Assembly (NCBI RefSeq): GCF_002269505.1
Contig: NZ_NQKQ01000006.1
Span: forward strand, 141,305 to 205,304
Direction of reading: 5' to 3'
Length of the DNA: 64,000 nucleotides
Source of the DNA: Pseudomonas fragi
GTDB lineage: Bacteria > Pseudomonadota > Gammaproteobacteria > Pseudomonadales > Pseudomonadaceae
Shown here: positions 55,527 through 64,000 of the stretch, piece by piece
How positions within the stretch are numbered: position 1 is the first letter of the stretch
Layout: every line of letters begins with the position of its first letter
Position numbers and translations under genes: made by a program
Notes under the pieces: generated by a model
Told to the model about the DNA's origin: nothing
Database searches by the model: none
The model's input: only the letters and a program-made list of their open reading frames with translations

Positions 55527-56372
55527 CTATTGAGCTTTGGGTGTTTGAGTGTCGCTGCGGATCTGCGCGTGGCTGATCAGCGCAAAGATAAAACTGCCGC
55601 CGATGATATTGCCGGCCAGGGTGGGGCCGGCAAAGATCAGCCAGAAGTCCTTCCAGGGCAACTCGCCAGCAAACACCAGATACGACACCTCGGCCGTACC
55701 GACCACGATATGGGTGAAGTCACCCAGGGCCATCAGGTAGGTTATGAGGATGATGATCCACATCTTGGCGCTTTCCATGGACGGGATCATCCACACCATG
55801 GTGGCAATCATCCAGCCCGAAATGATGCCTTTGGCGAACATCTGGCTGGCGTCGTTTTCCATGACCTTGCGGCCGATTTCCAGAAAGGCCTTGTCGGTCT
55901 GTGTATCGAAGATGGGAAGGTGCAACATCACATAGGCCACCAGCAGGGTGCCCATCAGGTTGCCCACCAGCACCACCGCCCACAGCCGCAGCAACCGCCC
56001 GAAATTGTTGAGCGTGGGTTTGCTCATGATCGGCAGAACGGCGGTCAACGTGTTTTCGGTAAACAGTTGCTGGCGGGAGAGGATGACCGCCAGAAAACCT
56101 GCGCAATAGCCGAAGCTTGCGATGACCTTGAAACCGTCGCCGTCGGGCAGGCGTGAGTTGAGCAGGCCCATGCCCATCAGCGACAGGCCCATGGTCAGCC
56201 CGGCGGCCAGTGCCGACCAGAACAGGGCCGCGATGCTGCGCTCCAGCTCCATGTCGCCCTGCAGGCGAATGATTTCGTGCAGGACGGCTGCCCTGGGCGG
56301 CTGGTTTTTGGTGACGTCGTGCTTTTCTTCAGCCGTCAGGTTGGGGGTTTTGCCTGAATTTTGAGTGTCCAT
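55527..56372 (-). CDS. Formate/nitrite transporter family protein (YfdC-like)
   Basis: 281-aa membrane protein of the FNT superfamily with about six helices (AALFWSALAAGLTMGLSLMG, GYCAGFLAVILSRQQLFTEN, LWAVVLVGNLMGTLLVAYVM, FAKGIISGWMIATMVWMIPS, ILITYLMALGDFTHIVVG, FAGPTLAGNIIGGSFIFALI). The N-terminal 40 residues are charged and cytosolic, as in YfdC. The transported anion is unknown. It converges with the PAQR gene, 7 bp apart. Confidence 0.86.
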   Translation of the reverse strand: MDTQNSGKTPNLTAEEKHDVTKNQPPRAAVLHEIIRLQGDMELERSIAALFWSALAAGLTMGLSLMGMGLLNSRLPDGDGFKVIASFGYCAGFLAVILSRQQLFTENTLTAVLPIMSKPTLNNFGRLLRLWAVVLVGNLMGTLLVAYVMLHLPIFDTQTDKAFLEIGRKVMENDASQMFAKGIISGWMIATMVWMIPSMESAKMWIIILITYLMALGDFTHIVVGTAEVSYLVFAGELPWKDFWLIFAGPTLAGNIIGGSFIFALISHAQIRSDTQTPKAQ

Positions 56373-56439
56373 AAGGCTCCAGAACCATGGGCGTGTGAAG
56401 GTACGACACGCATGGACTGTAGCTGTTCACTCAAAACCC

Positions 56440-56530
56440 GTAGTCGCTGCCGAAGGCTGCGAAGGGGATCGATGTGCCTTCGAACAAACGGGTTGCTACG
56501 CACCCCTTCGCAGCCTGCGGCAGCGACTAC
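56440..56530. repeat. REP pair, family C
   Basis: GTAGTCGCTGCCGAAGGCTG and inverted CAGCCTGCGGCAGCGACTAC, upstream of the FNT gene and downstream of the thioesterase gene. Confidence 0.86.
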
Positions 56531-56542
56531 ACAAGTCAGGCA

Positions 56543-56944
56543 TCAAGCCTGATTGTCGTCCTGGAACTGGTCCTTGACGTATTTGATCTCGGTACGTCCG
56601 TGCGGCGCTGGCAGGCCGTCTTCACCCAGGTTGACGAAAACCATCTTGTCCACGGTCAGGATGCTTTTGCGGGTGATCTTGTTGCGCACTTCGCAGGTCA
56701 GGGTGATCGAGGTGCGGCCGAACTCGGTGGCGGTGATGCCCAGCTCGATAATGTCGCCCTGGCGCGAGGCACTGACGAAGTTGATTTCGGAGATGTACTT
56801 GGTGACCACACGCTGGTTGCCCAACTGGACGATGGCGTAAATCGCGGCTTCTTCGTCGATCCAGCGCAGCAGGCTGCCACCGAACAGGGTGCCGTTGGGG
56901 TTGAGGTCTTCGGGTTTAACCCATTTGCGGGTGTGAAAATTCAT
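56543..56944 (-). CDS. Acyl-CoA thioesterase, hotdog fold
   Basis: 133-aa protein of the YciA/BFIT-like acyl-CoA hydrolase type. LNPNGTLFGGSLLRWIDEEAAIYA carries the substrate-loop Asp and the hotdog helix; VVTKYISEINFVSASRQGDIIEL and VDKMVFVNL complete the fold. It would hydrolyse acyl-CoA in the cytosol. The ribosome site AGGAG lies 6 bp before the ATG. Confidence 0.9.
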   Translation of the reverse strand: MNFHTRKWVKPEDLNPNGTLFGGSLLRWIDEEAAIYAIVQLGNQRVVTKYISEINFVSASRQGDIIELGITATEFGRTSITLTCEVRNKITRKSILTVDKMVFVNLGEDGLPAPHGRTEIKYVKDQFQDDNQA

Positions 56945-57062
56945 ATTCGCTCCTGACCGTCTTGCCTTAGATGCCGACCATGATGTCAGACCACGGCACT
57001 CAGCTCTATTAAGCTTCGACTATGGTCTCGATTATGCAAATCAAAATGCCGTGGATAAATCC

Positions 57063-57091
57063 TTGGGAACATCGGCGCGGATGGCTATAAT
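57063..57091 (+). promoter_or_regulatory. Sigma-70 promoter of the SAH riboswitch-ahcY transcript
   Basis: TTGGGA at 57063-57068 and TATAAT at 57086-57091 are 17 bp apart, about 50 bp upstream of the riboswitch aptamer. Confidence 0.75.
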
Positions 57092-57142
57092 GCCCCTCGC
57101 TTCAAAACGGTCATTTTTACCCGGTACCGTTCCCGCCACCTG

Positions 57143-58678
<1,536 letters not shown>

Positions 58679-58684
58679 TTAAGA

Positions 58685-58719
58685 AAGGCGGTCAGGCTTG
58701 CACTGACCGCCTTTTTTTT
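58685..58719 (+). terminator. Intrinsic terminator after ahcY
   Basis: AGGCGGTCAG-GCTTGCA-CTGACCGCCT stem followed by eight T residues. Confidence 0.93.
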
Positions 58720-58780
58720 ATGTGTGAGTTCAGCGTCAGGGGTTGTCACTGACCCCCTTCGCGTACGCAAGGGTATTCCC

Positions 58781-59626
58781 ATGTCTCAAGACCGTCGTTT
58801 CAGCTTCGAGTTCTTCCCGACCAAGACCGATGCTGGACATGAAAAGCTGATGAACACGGCTCGCCAACTGGCGACCTACAACCCCGATTTTTTCTCCTGC
58901 ACTTACGGTGCCGGTGGCTCGACCCGCGATCGCACGATCAATACCGTGCTGCAGCTGGAGAGCGAAGTAAAAGTCCCTGCGGCTCCGCACCTGTCGTGCG
59001 TGGGTGACAGCAAGGCTGATTTGCGCGGCCTGCTGGCCCAGTACAAGGCTGCGGGCATCAAGCGCATCGTTGCGCTGCGTGGCGACCTGCCTTCGGGCAT
59101 GGGTATGGCCAGCGGCGAACTGCGCTACGCCAATGATCTGGTGAGCTTCATTCGTGAAGAAACCGCCGATCACTTCCATATCGAAGTGGCTGCGTACCCG
59201 GAAATGCACCCGCAAGCGCGCAACTTCGAAGACGATATCAACAACTTTGTGCGCAAGGCCCACGCTGGCGCTGACAGTGCCATTACCCAGTACTTCTTCA
59301 ACGCCGACAGCTACTTCCGTTTTGTCGAGCGCGTAGAAGCAGCCGGTGTGATGATCCCTATCGTGCCCGGCATCATGCCGATCACCAACTACAGCAAGCT
59401 GGCGCGTTTTTCTGACGCGTGTGGCGCTGAAATCCCGCGCTGGATCCGCAAGCAACTTGAAGCCTACGGCGACGATACGCAGAGCATCCAGGCGTTTGGT
59501 GAACAGGTCATCAGCGAAATGTGCGAGCGCCTGCTCGACGGCGGCGCCCCGGGGTTGCACTTCTACACCCTGAACCAGGCTGATCCGAGCCTGGCGATCT
59601 GGAACAACCTCAAGCTGCCACGCTGA
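58781..59626 (+). CDS. metF: Methylenetetrahydrofolate reductase
   Basis: 281-aa FAD-dependent enzyme making 5-methyl-THF for methionine synthesis, downstream of ahcY in the methyl cycle. FSFEFFPTKTDAG, FFSCTYGAGGSTRDRT, GIKRIVALRGDLPSG and AAYPEMHPQAR-type motifs are present, ending in GGAPGLHFYTLNQADPSLAIW. ATG 58781 is chosen on family length; the ribosome site is weak. A short GGGG...CCCC hairpin lies in the 100 bp leader. Confidence 0.95.
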   Translation: MSQDRRFSFEFFPTKTDAGHEKLMNTARQLATYNPDFFSCTYGAGGSTRDRTINTVLQLESEVKVPAAPHLSCVGDSKADLRGLLAQYKAAGIKRIVALRGDLPSGMGMASGELRYANDLVSFIREETADHFHIEVAAYPEMHPQARNFEDDINNFVRKAHAGADSAITQYFFNADSYFRFVERVEAAGVMIPIVPGIMPITNYSKLARFSDACGAEIPRWIRKQLEAYGDDTQSIQAFGEQVISEMCERLLDGGAPGLHFYTLNQADPSLAIWNNLKLPR

Positions 59627-59635
59627 TCTGCCTTT

Positions 59636-59720
59636 GTGGGAGCGGGCTTGCCCGCGATGGCATCGCTGCGGTCCGTCATGGGATACGCGTCGTATGCATC
59701 GCGAGCAAGCCCGCTCCCAC
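59636..59720. repeat. REP pair, family B
   Basis: GTGGGAGCGGGCTTGCCCGC and inverted GCGAGCAAGCCCGCTCCCAC, between metF and the rhlE promoter. Confidence 0.85.
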
Positions 59721-59770
59721 ATGGGTTTAAAGCCGTTGGGCAGCATGAAATCGGCGCGCCGTGATTGCTC

Positions 59771-59779
59771 TGTTATACT
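59771..59779 (+). promoter_or_regulatory. Extended -10 promoter of rhlE
   Basis: TGTTATACT fits TGnTATAAT. No convincing -35 is present. The start near 59786 would give a leader of about 200 nt before the rhlE ATG, typical of cold-regulated helicase genes. Confidence 0.6.
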
Positions 59780-59986
59780 CCGGGTTTTCCGCCAGGCTTA
59801 CGCCCGGCCGCTCGTCCTTGTACAAGCCACTCAACCCCGCTACTGCGCAGCTCTTGCCCGCGCGAGCGGTGCGAATGAACCTTGTGGACTGGAGCAGGAC
59901 CGGACGGGATTGCGTCATCTTAAACGCCATTCACGCCAGGCAAGACTATCCCTTTGGGCCAAGCCCTAACTAGAACAGGATTTCTC

Positions 59987-61852
59987 ATGTCCTTTGCTTC
60001 CCTCGGTCTCTCCGAGGCTTTAGTCCGCGCCATTGAAGCTGCGGGCTATACCGAGCCTACTCCGGTGCAACAGCGGGCCATTCCCGCCGTGTTGCAAGGT
60101 CGCGACCTGATGGTTGCGGCTCAGACAGGTACTGGTAAAACCGGCGGCTTCGCTCTTCCGATTCTGGAAAAGCTGTTTCCCAATGGCCACCCGGACAAAT
60201 CCCAGCGCCACGGCCCACGCCAACCACGCGTGCTGGTCCTGACTCCTACCCGCGAACTCGCCGCCCAGGTGCACGAGAGCTTCAAGCTCTATGCCCGCGA
60301 CTTGAAGTTCGTCAGTGCCTGCGTCTTCGGCGGTGTGGGTACCAACCCGCAAGTTCAGGCCCTGGCTCGCGGTGTTGACGTACTGGTTGCCTGCCCGGGT
60401 CGTTTGCTCGACCTGGCCGGCCAAGGCAGCGTTGACCTGTCCCACGTTGAAATTCTGGTGCTCGACGAAGCCGACCGGATGCTCGACATGGGCTTTGTCC
60501 ATGACGTGAAAAAAGTCCTCGCACGTCTGCCGGCCAAGCGTCAAAACCTGCTGTTTTCGGCGACGTTCTCCAAGGACATCACCGATCTGGCCGGCAAGCT
60601 GCTGCGCAACCCGGAACGCATCGAAGTGACGCCGCCGAACACCACGGTAGAGCGTATCGAGCAACGCGTGTTCCGTCTGCCTGCCACGCACAAGCGTGCC
60701 TTGCTGGCGCACTTGATCACCGCTGGCGCCTGGGAACAGGTTCTGGTTTTCACCCGTACCAAGCACGGCGCCAACCGCCTGGCCGAGTACCTGGACAAAC
60801 ACGGCCTCAGCGCTGTGGCCATCCACGGTAACAAGAGCCAGAACGCACGGACCAAGGCCCTGGCTGACTTTAAGGCCGGTTCCGTACGCATCCTGGTAGC
60901 CACCGATATCGCTGCTCGCGGCCTGGATATCGATCAGTTGCCACACGTGGTCAACTTCGAGCTGCCAAACGTCGACGAAGATTACGTTCACCGTATCGGC
61001 CGTACTGGCCGTGCCGGTCGTTCGGGCGAAGCGATCTCGCTGGTGGCTCCGGACGAAGAAAAACTGCTGAAAAGCATCGAGCGCATGACCAAGCAGAAAA
61101 TCGCCGATGGCGACCTGATGGGTTTTGACGCCAGCAGCGTAGAAGCTGAAAAACCAGAAGTACGTGAGCGTCCGGATGTGCGTAACCCGCGCAACCCGCC
61201 GCGCGGTCCACGTGGCGACGGTCCGGGTAACCCGGGCGGTGGCGGTGGTCGTAAAGACAAGGGCAAGGAAAAGAGCAAAGAGAAGCCTGCGGCAGCTCGT
61301 GGCGAGCGTCCTGCTCGTGAGCAAAAGCCACGCGAGGCTCAACCTGCCCGTGAACAGCGTCAGCCAGCGCCTCGTTCAGACGCCAACCGCGCGCCGGACG
61401 AGTTCCGTGATGACGATGTGGATAACTTTGGTAACCGCGCTGATTACGTCAGCCCGTACCAGAACAAAAACAACCAGAGCCGTGGCCGTCGTCCGGGCGC
61501 TCCGGTACAGGGTACTGGCACTGGCGCTGGCACTGGCGCTGCGCCAGCTGGTCGTACCGGTGGTCGTCAGAACGGTCCGCGTACCGGCAGCGGCGCCAGC
61601 ACTGGCACTCCGCCTGCCAAGCGCAGCGGTCCACGCAGTGGCGCTCCGCGTGACGGCCAGGCCCGTCGCGAAAACCGCCCGGCCCGTGACGATGTACGTC
61701 AAGAGCCAGCGGTTAAAGGCCCACGGGAAAATCAGCCGAAGATCATGCACAAAGAGTCGAAAAGCGATCGCTTCCCGACGCCTGAGCAGCTCGATCAACT
61801 GCCCAACCGTCCTCGTGGCGAGAAGCCAGCGCTGTTGACGCGTAACCGCTGA
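59987..61852 (+). CDS. rhlE: DEAD-box RNA helicase RhlE
   Basis: 621-aa helicase. Q motif at residues 3-25 ([19 protein letters not shown]), motif [22 protein letters not shown], and motif [15 protein letters not shown] all occur in the first 380 residues. The C-terminal 220 residues are Arg/Gly/Pro-rich and disordered, with repeated [12 protein letters not shown] and RPGAPV stretches. RhlE remodels RNA and ribosome precursors, often in the cold. ATG 59987 with AGGA upstream is preferred. One perfect DnaA box (61417) lies in the tail. Confidence 0.95.
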   Translation: MSFASLGLSEALVRAIEAAGYTEPTPVQQRAIPAVLQGRDLMVAAQTGTGKTGGFALPILEKLFPNGHPDKSQRHGPRQPRVLVLTPTRELAAQVHESFKLYARDLKFVSACVFGGVGTNPQVQALARGVDVLVACPGRLLDLAGQGSVDLSHVEILVLDEADRMLDMGFVHDVKKVLARLPAKRQNLLFSATFSKDITDLAGKLLRNPERIEVTPPNTTVERIEQRVFRLPATHKRALLAHLITAGAWEQVLVFTRTKHGANRLAEYLDKHGLSAVAIHGNKSQNARTKALADFKAGSVRILVATDIAARGLDIDQLPHVVNFELPNVDEDYVHRIGRTGRAGRSGEAISLVAPDEEKLLKSIERMTKQKIADGDLMGFDASSVEAEKPEVRERPDVRNPRNPPRGPRGDGPGNPGGGGGRKDKGKEKSKEKPAAARGERPAREQKPREAQPAREQRQPAPRSDANRAPDEFRDDDVDNFGNRADYVSPYQNKNNQSRGRRPGAPVQGTGTGAGTGAAPAGRTGGRQNGPRTGSGASTGTPPAKRSGPRSGAPRDGQARRENRPARDDVRQEPAVKGPRENQPKIMHKESKSDRFPTPEQLDQLPNRPRGEKPALLTRNR

Positions 61853-61862
61853 GTCAAAAGCG

Positions 61863-61906
61863 CCCTCACCCTAACCCTCTCCCGGAAGGAGAGGCGTGGT
61901 GAGGGG
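61863..61906. repeat. REP single palindrome, family A
   Basis: CCCTCACCCTAACCCTCTCC facing GGAGAGGCGTGGTGAGGGG, after rhlE. Confidence 0.78.
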
Positions 61907-61922
61907 CTCTTGAACTACGCAC

Positions 61923-61963
61923 AAAAAAACGCCCCGGCTCTCACAAGCCGGGGCGTTTTTTTT
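61923..61963. terminator. Bidirectional intrinsic terminator between rhlE and yceI
   Basis: CGCCCCGGCT-CTCACA-AGCCGGGGCG stem with an A-tract on the left and a T-tract on the right, so it can stop transcription from both convergent genes. Confidence 0.93.
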
Positions 61964-61981
61964 AGCCGTATGAAAGCGCTA

Positions 61982-62557
61982 TTACTTGGCTTTCACGCCT
62001 TCCAGCGAGATATCCAGGCTCAGAGTCTGGTCCTTGCTTGGGGACTTGATGCCGAAGTCCTGCAGGTTGATGGTGGTGGTCGCGTTGAAGCCAGCGCGCT
62101 CGCCGCCCCACGGATCCTTGCCTTCGCCGTTGAACGTTGCTTTGAACGTTACAGGCTTGGTCACACCGTGCAGGGTCAGGTCGCCTGTCACGTCAGCCGT
62201 GTTTTCGCCAGTCGGCACAACCTTGGTCGACTTGAAGGTTGCTTCCGGGTACTTGCTCACGTCCAGGAAATCTTTGCTGGCGATGTGCTTGTCACGCTCG
62301 GCGTGGTTGGAAAACAGGCTGGCGGTTTTCAGGGTCACGTCAATCTTGCTGTCGGCAGGTTTGGCTGCATCCCACGAGAAAGTGCCGCTCCAGTCCTTGA
62401 AAGTACCGTGAATGAAGCTGAAGCCCAGGTGGCTGACTTTCCAGTCGATAAAGGCGTGCTGGCCTTCTTTATCGATGGTGTAGTCAGCAGCCATGGCCTG
62501 ACCTGCGGTCAGCATTGCAGTACCGAGAGCCAGCGCAGCGAGGGTCTTTTTCAACAT
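61982..62557 (-). CDS. YceI family periplasmic lipid-binding protein
   Basis: 191-aa secreted lipocalin-like protein. Signal peptide at residues 1-23 (AMAADY). The YceI domain has [40 protein letters not shown], and [20 protein letters not shown]. It binds polyisoprenoids in homologues. AAGGAA lies upstream of ATG 62557. The cytochrome b561 gene lies 32 bp upstream, the common pairing for this family. Confidence 0.93.
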   Translation of the reverse strand: MLKKTLAALALGTAMLTAGQAMAADYTIDKEGQHAFIDWKVSHLGFSFIHGTFKDWSGTFSWDAAKPADSKIDVTLKTASLFSNHAERDKHIASKDFLDVSKYPEATFKSTKVVPTGENTADVTGDLTLHGVTKPVTFKATFNGEGKDPWGGERAGFNATTTINLQDFGIKSPSKDQTLSLDISLEGVKAK

Positions 62558-62589
62558 GCGTTCTATTCCTTTTGAGTTGAGGTTGAGCA

Positions 62590-63141
62590 TCAGGCTTTGC
62601 GCCCCAGCATACGAGTCAGGGTCGCATCACGATCAATAAAGTGGTGTTTCAAAGCAACCAGACCATGAAGCCCTGCAAAAATTACCACGGCCCATGCTAG
62701 ATACAGATGTATGACACCTGCGACATCGGCCTGGTCAGGCAGGTTGGAAATCAGTGCAGGCACTTCAAACAGGCCGAAAACCGGGATGCCCACGCCTTCA
62801 GAGGTGGAAATCAGGTAGCCGGCGATCATCACGGCAAACAAACCCAGATACAAAAAACCATGCCCGAGTTTGGCACCGATTCGTGTTGCCCGGCTGTAAC
62901 TGGCCAGTGCCGGTGGTGCCGGGCTGAACCAGATCCATACAACGCGTAGCAGCATTACAGCGAATAGCGTCAGACCAATGCTTTTATGCAGGTCAGGGGC
63001 TTCTTTGCGCCAGGGGCTGTAGTAGTCCAGACCGACCATCCACAAACCCAGTGCGAACAACCCGAACACCGCCAACGCAACAGACCAGTGCATGAAGATG
63101 CTGACGGCACCATAGCGAGATGAAGAGTTACGTAGCTGCAT
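62590..63141 (-). CDS. Cytochrome b561 family protein
   Basis: 183-aa di-haem membrane protein with four helices. Haem-ligand histidines lie in [59 protein letters not shown] and [20 protein letters not shown]. It would move electrons between the quinone pool and periplasmic acceptors, here probably with YceI. ATG 63141 has AGGA 8 bp upstream; ATG 63150 has the site too close. Confidence 0.9.
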   Translation of the reverse strand: MQLRNSSSRYGAVSIFMHWSVALAVFGLFALGLWMVGLDYYSPWRKEAPDLHKSIGLTLFAVMLLRVVWIWFSPAPPALASYSRATRIGAKLGHGFLYLGLFAVMIAGYLISTSEGVGIPVFGLFEVPALISNLPDQADVAGVIHLYLAWAVVIFAGLHGLVALKHHFIDRDATLTRMLGRKA

Positions 63142-63579
63142 AGCCAACATCCTGTGGGAATCTGGGCCTAAGAATAGTGTTTTATACATCGAATGAAAGC
63201 TGAAAAATTCGCTTTGAACCATCGATAAATACGATCTGACAGTGTTCCGGTGAAGTTAAGGAAATATTAAATTTTTACCCTGCCTCCGGACATTAGGGGG
63301 GTAGGGAGCTTGCAGGATACCCCGAGGAGGGTGCTTGGTCATGGCTCATGCAGCATCGTCCAATTTTAAGCTTACAAAAATAGCGTTGAAAGTTTATAGG
63401 TTATATGTGGTTTAAGTTAACTCGGTAAAGGGTATGTGTTGCGGTTGGTTTTCAATGGTGTGTTACATGTCGCTGCTTGTAAGTTAAGTGCAGGAAAGGC
63501 AAGTTCGCGTAACTGATGTGCCCGTCTGCGCAGCCTATTTAAGGTGTCAGGATAAACTAAGGATCAGGAGTTGAAAGCT
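63142..63579. other. AT-rich gene-free region
   Basis: 438 bp between the cytochrome b561 start and the small hypothetical gene. Composition falls well below the window average. It contains TATAAA near 63180 on the minus strand, possibly the cytochrome promoter; no other feature is supported. Confidence 0.5.
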
Positions 63580-63954
63580 ATGTTTTTAGCAAGGCATCAT
63601 GATAAATATGATTCTATTGTCAGTGGCTCAGTATTAAGTCCTACAGCACTTATAGCCCAAAAGATGGTTGAGTTTGACTCCTTCGTAGATCGCTTGGTAC
63701 TGTCCGGAACGTCCACCTATAACACTCATTCACCCTCGTTAACGCCGTCGCCTAGATTTGCTCAACGCCCATTCAATTTTCTTGAAGAGTTGAAGGCTGT
63801 ACAGAGTGAACCTTTATCTGAAACTGAACTGATGACGGAAATCTCCAGTTTTTTCAATGGTTCAATAAGACCTCAGTCCAAATACTCGCTATTTAATATT
63901 ATACCTGAGCCTGACACGGACACGGCGGTCTCAAGGAACAAGTGCAACACCTGA
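63580..63954 (+). CDS. Hypothetical protein, AT-rich gene
   Basis: 124-aa protein not recognised. It starts MFLARHHDKYDSIVSGSVLS, is Ser/Thr/Pro-rich in the middle (about residues 43-60) and has no signal peptide or membrane segment. AGGAG lies 9 bp upstream of the ATG. Codon use is AT-rich, unlike neighbours, consistent with horizontal gain. The last codons fall inside an inverted repeat (63944-63967) next to a possible transposase start, so the C-terminus may have been altered by an insertion. Confidence 0.55.
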   Translation: MFLARHHDKYDSIVSGSVLSPTALIAQKMVEFDSFVDRLVLSGTSTYNTHSPSLTPSPRFAQRPFNFLEELKAVQSEPLSETELMTEISSFFNGSIRPQSKYSLFNIIPEPDTDTAVSRNKCNT

Positions 63955-63967
63955 TGTAAGGTGTTGC
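63944..63967. repeat. Inverted repeat at the 3' end of the hypothetical gene
   Basis: GCAACACCT-GATGTA-AGGTGTTGC, 9-bp arms; the stop codon of the hypothetical gene lies in it. It could be a terminator or part of an insertion-sequence end. Confidence 0.6.
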
Positions 63968-63968
63968 C

Positions 63969-64000
63969 ATGTCTACCCAATACAAACACTTGAGTACCGA
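63969..64000 (+). CDS. Possible start of an IS30-like transposase (truncated by window edge)
   Basis: ATG at 63969 opens MSTQYKHLST, cut by the window end. The pattern YxxLSxEER at the N-terminus is typical of IS30 family transposases, but only ten residues are visible, so this is tentative. Confidence 0.3.
   Translation, partial: MSTQYKHLST

Overview
The window is a GC-rich Pseudomonas chromosome segment. It resembles the fluorescens/putida/fragi side of the genus rather than P. aeruginosa: the glycine-betaine catabolic genes, the metX-metW to gshB block and the pil-chp chemosensory genes are all recognisable, and three families of Pseudomonas REP palindromes are scattered between genes. 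Species assignment is inference.

Region 1 (1-21.9 kb) is a catabolic district that takes glycine betaine to glycine, serine and C1 units. DgcA/DgcB with a dedicated EtfA/EtfB demethylate dimethylglycine. GbcA/GbcB (divergent) demethylate glycine betaine. GlyA-SoxB-SoxD-SoxA-SoxG oxidise sarcosine and make serine. PurU and FdhA handle formyl-THF and formaldehyde. A threonine aldolase and a ZapA-like/coiled-coil pair sit among them.

Between etfB and gbcA lie an orphan lytic transglycosylase and a 1.2-kb AT-rich non-coding stretch (6318-7548). That stretch holds the most unusual structure here: four degenerate units of about 102 bp, each an inverted pair of DnaA-box-like 9-mers followed by an A-tract motif, with identical internal spacings (26 and 58 bp) in all four. 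Perfect DnaA boxes are also concentrated in the adjacent etfA-etfB genes.

Region 2 (22-36 kb) holds an ECF sigma/anti-sigma pair divergent from a DUF2780 gene, an acyltransferase, a periplasmic retropepsin-like protein, mtgA, thiS-thiG-trmB, hemW-rdgB, metX-metW, and the yggU-yggT-proC-yggS cluster. Where pilT would normally diverge from yggS, only a 22-codon relic remains.

Region 3 (36-53.6 kb) runs NlpC/P60 protein, TM2 protein, inactive dihydroorotase PyrC', PyrB, PyrR, RuvX, YqgE, TonB, GshB, then the PilG-PilH-PilI-PilJ-ChpA-ChpC chemosensory system without pilK or chpB.

Region 4 (53.7-64 kb) has a winged-helix nucleotidyltransferase with a HEPN-like partner (a candidate toxin-antitoxin module), membrane proteins, a thioesterase, an SAH riboswitch-ahcY-metF methyl-cycle unit, a cold-type DEAD-box helicase RhlE with a long leader, YceI and cytochrome b561. 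The window ends in AT-rich DNA with an unrecognised small gene and the first codons of what may be an IS30-like transposase.
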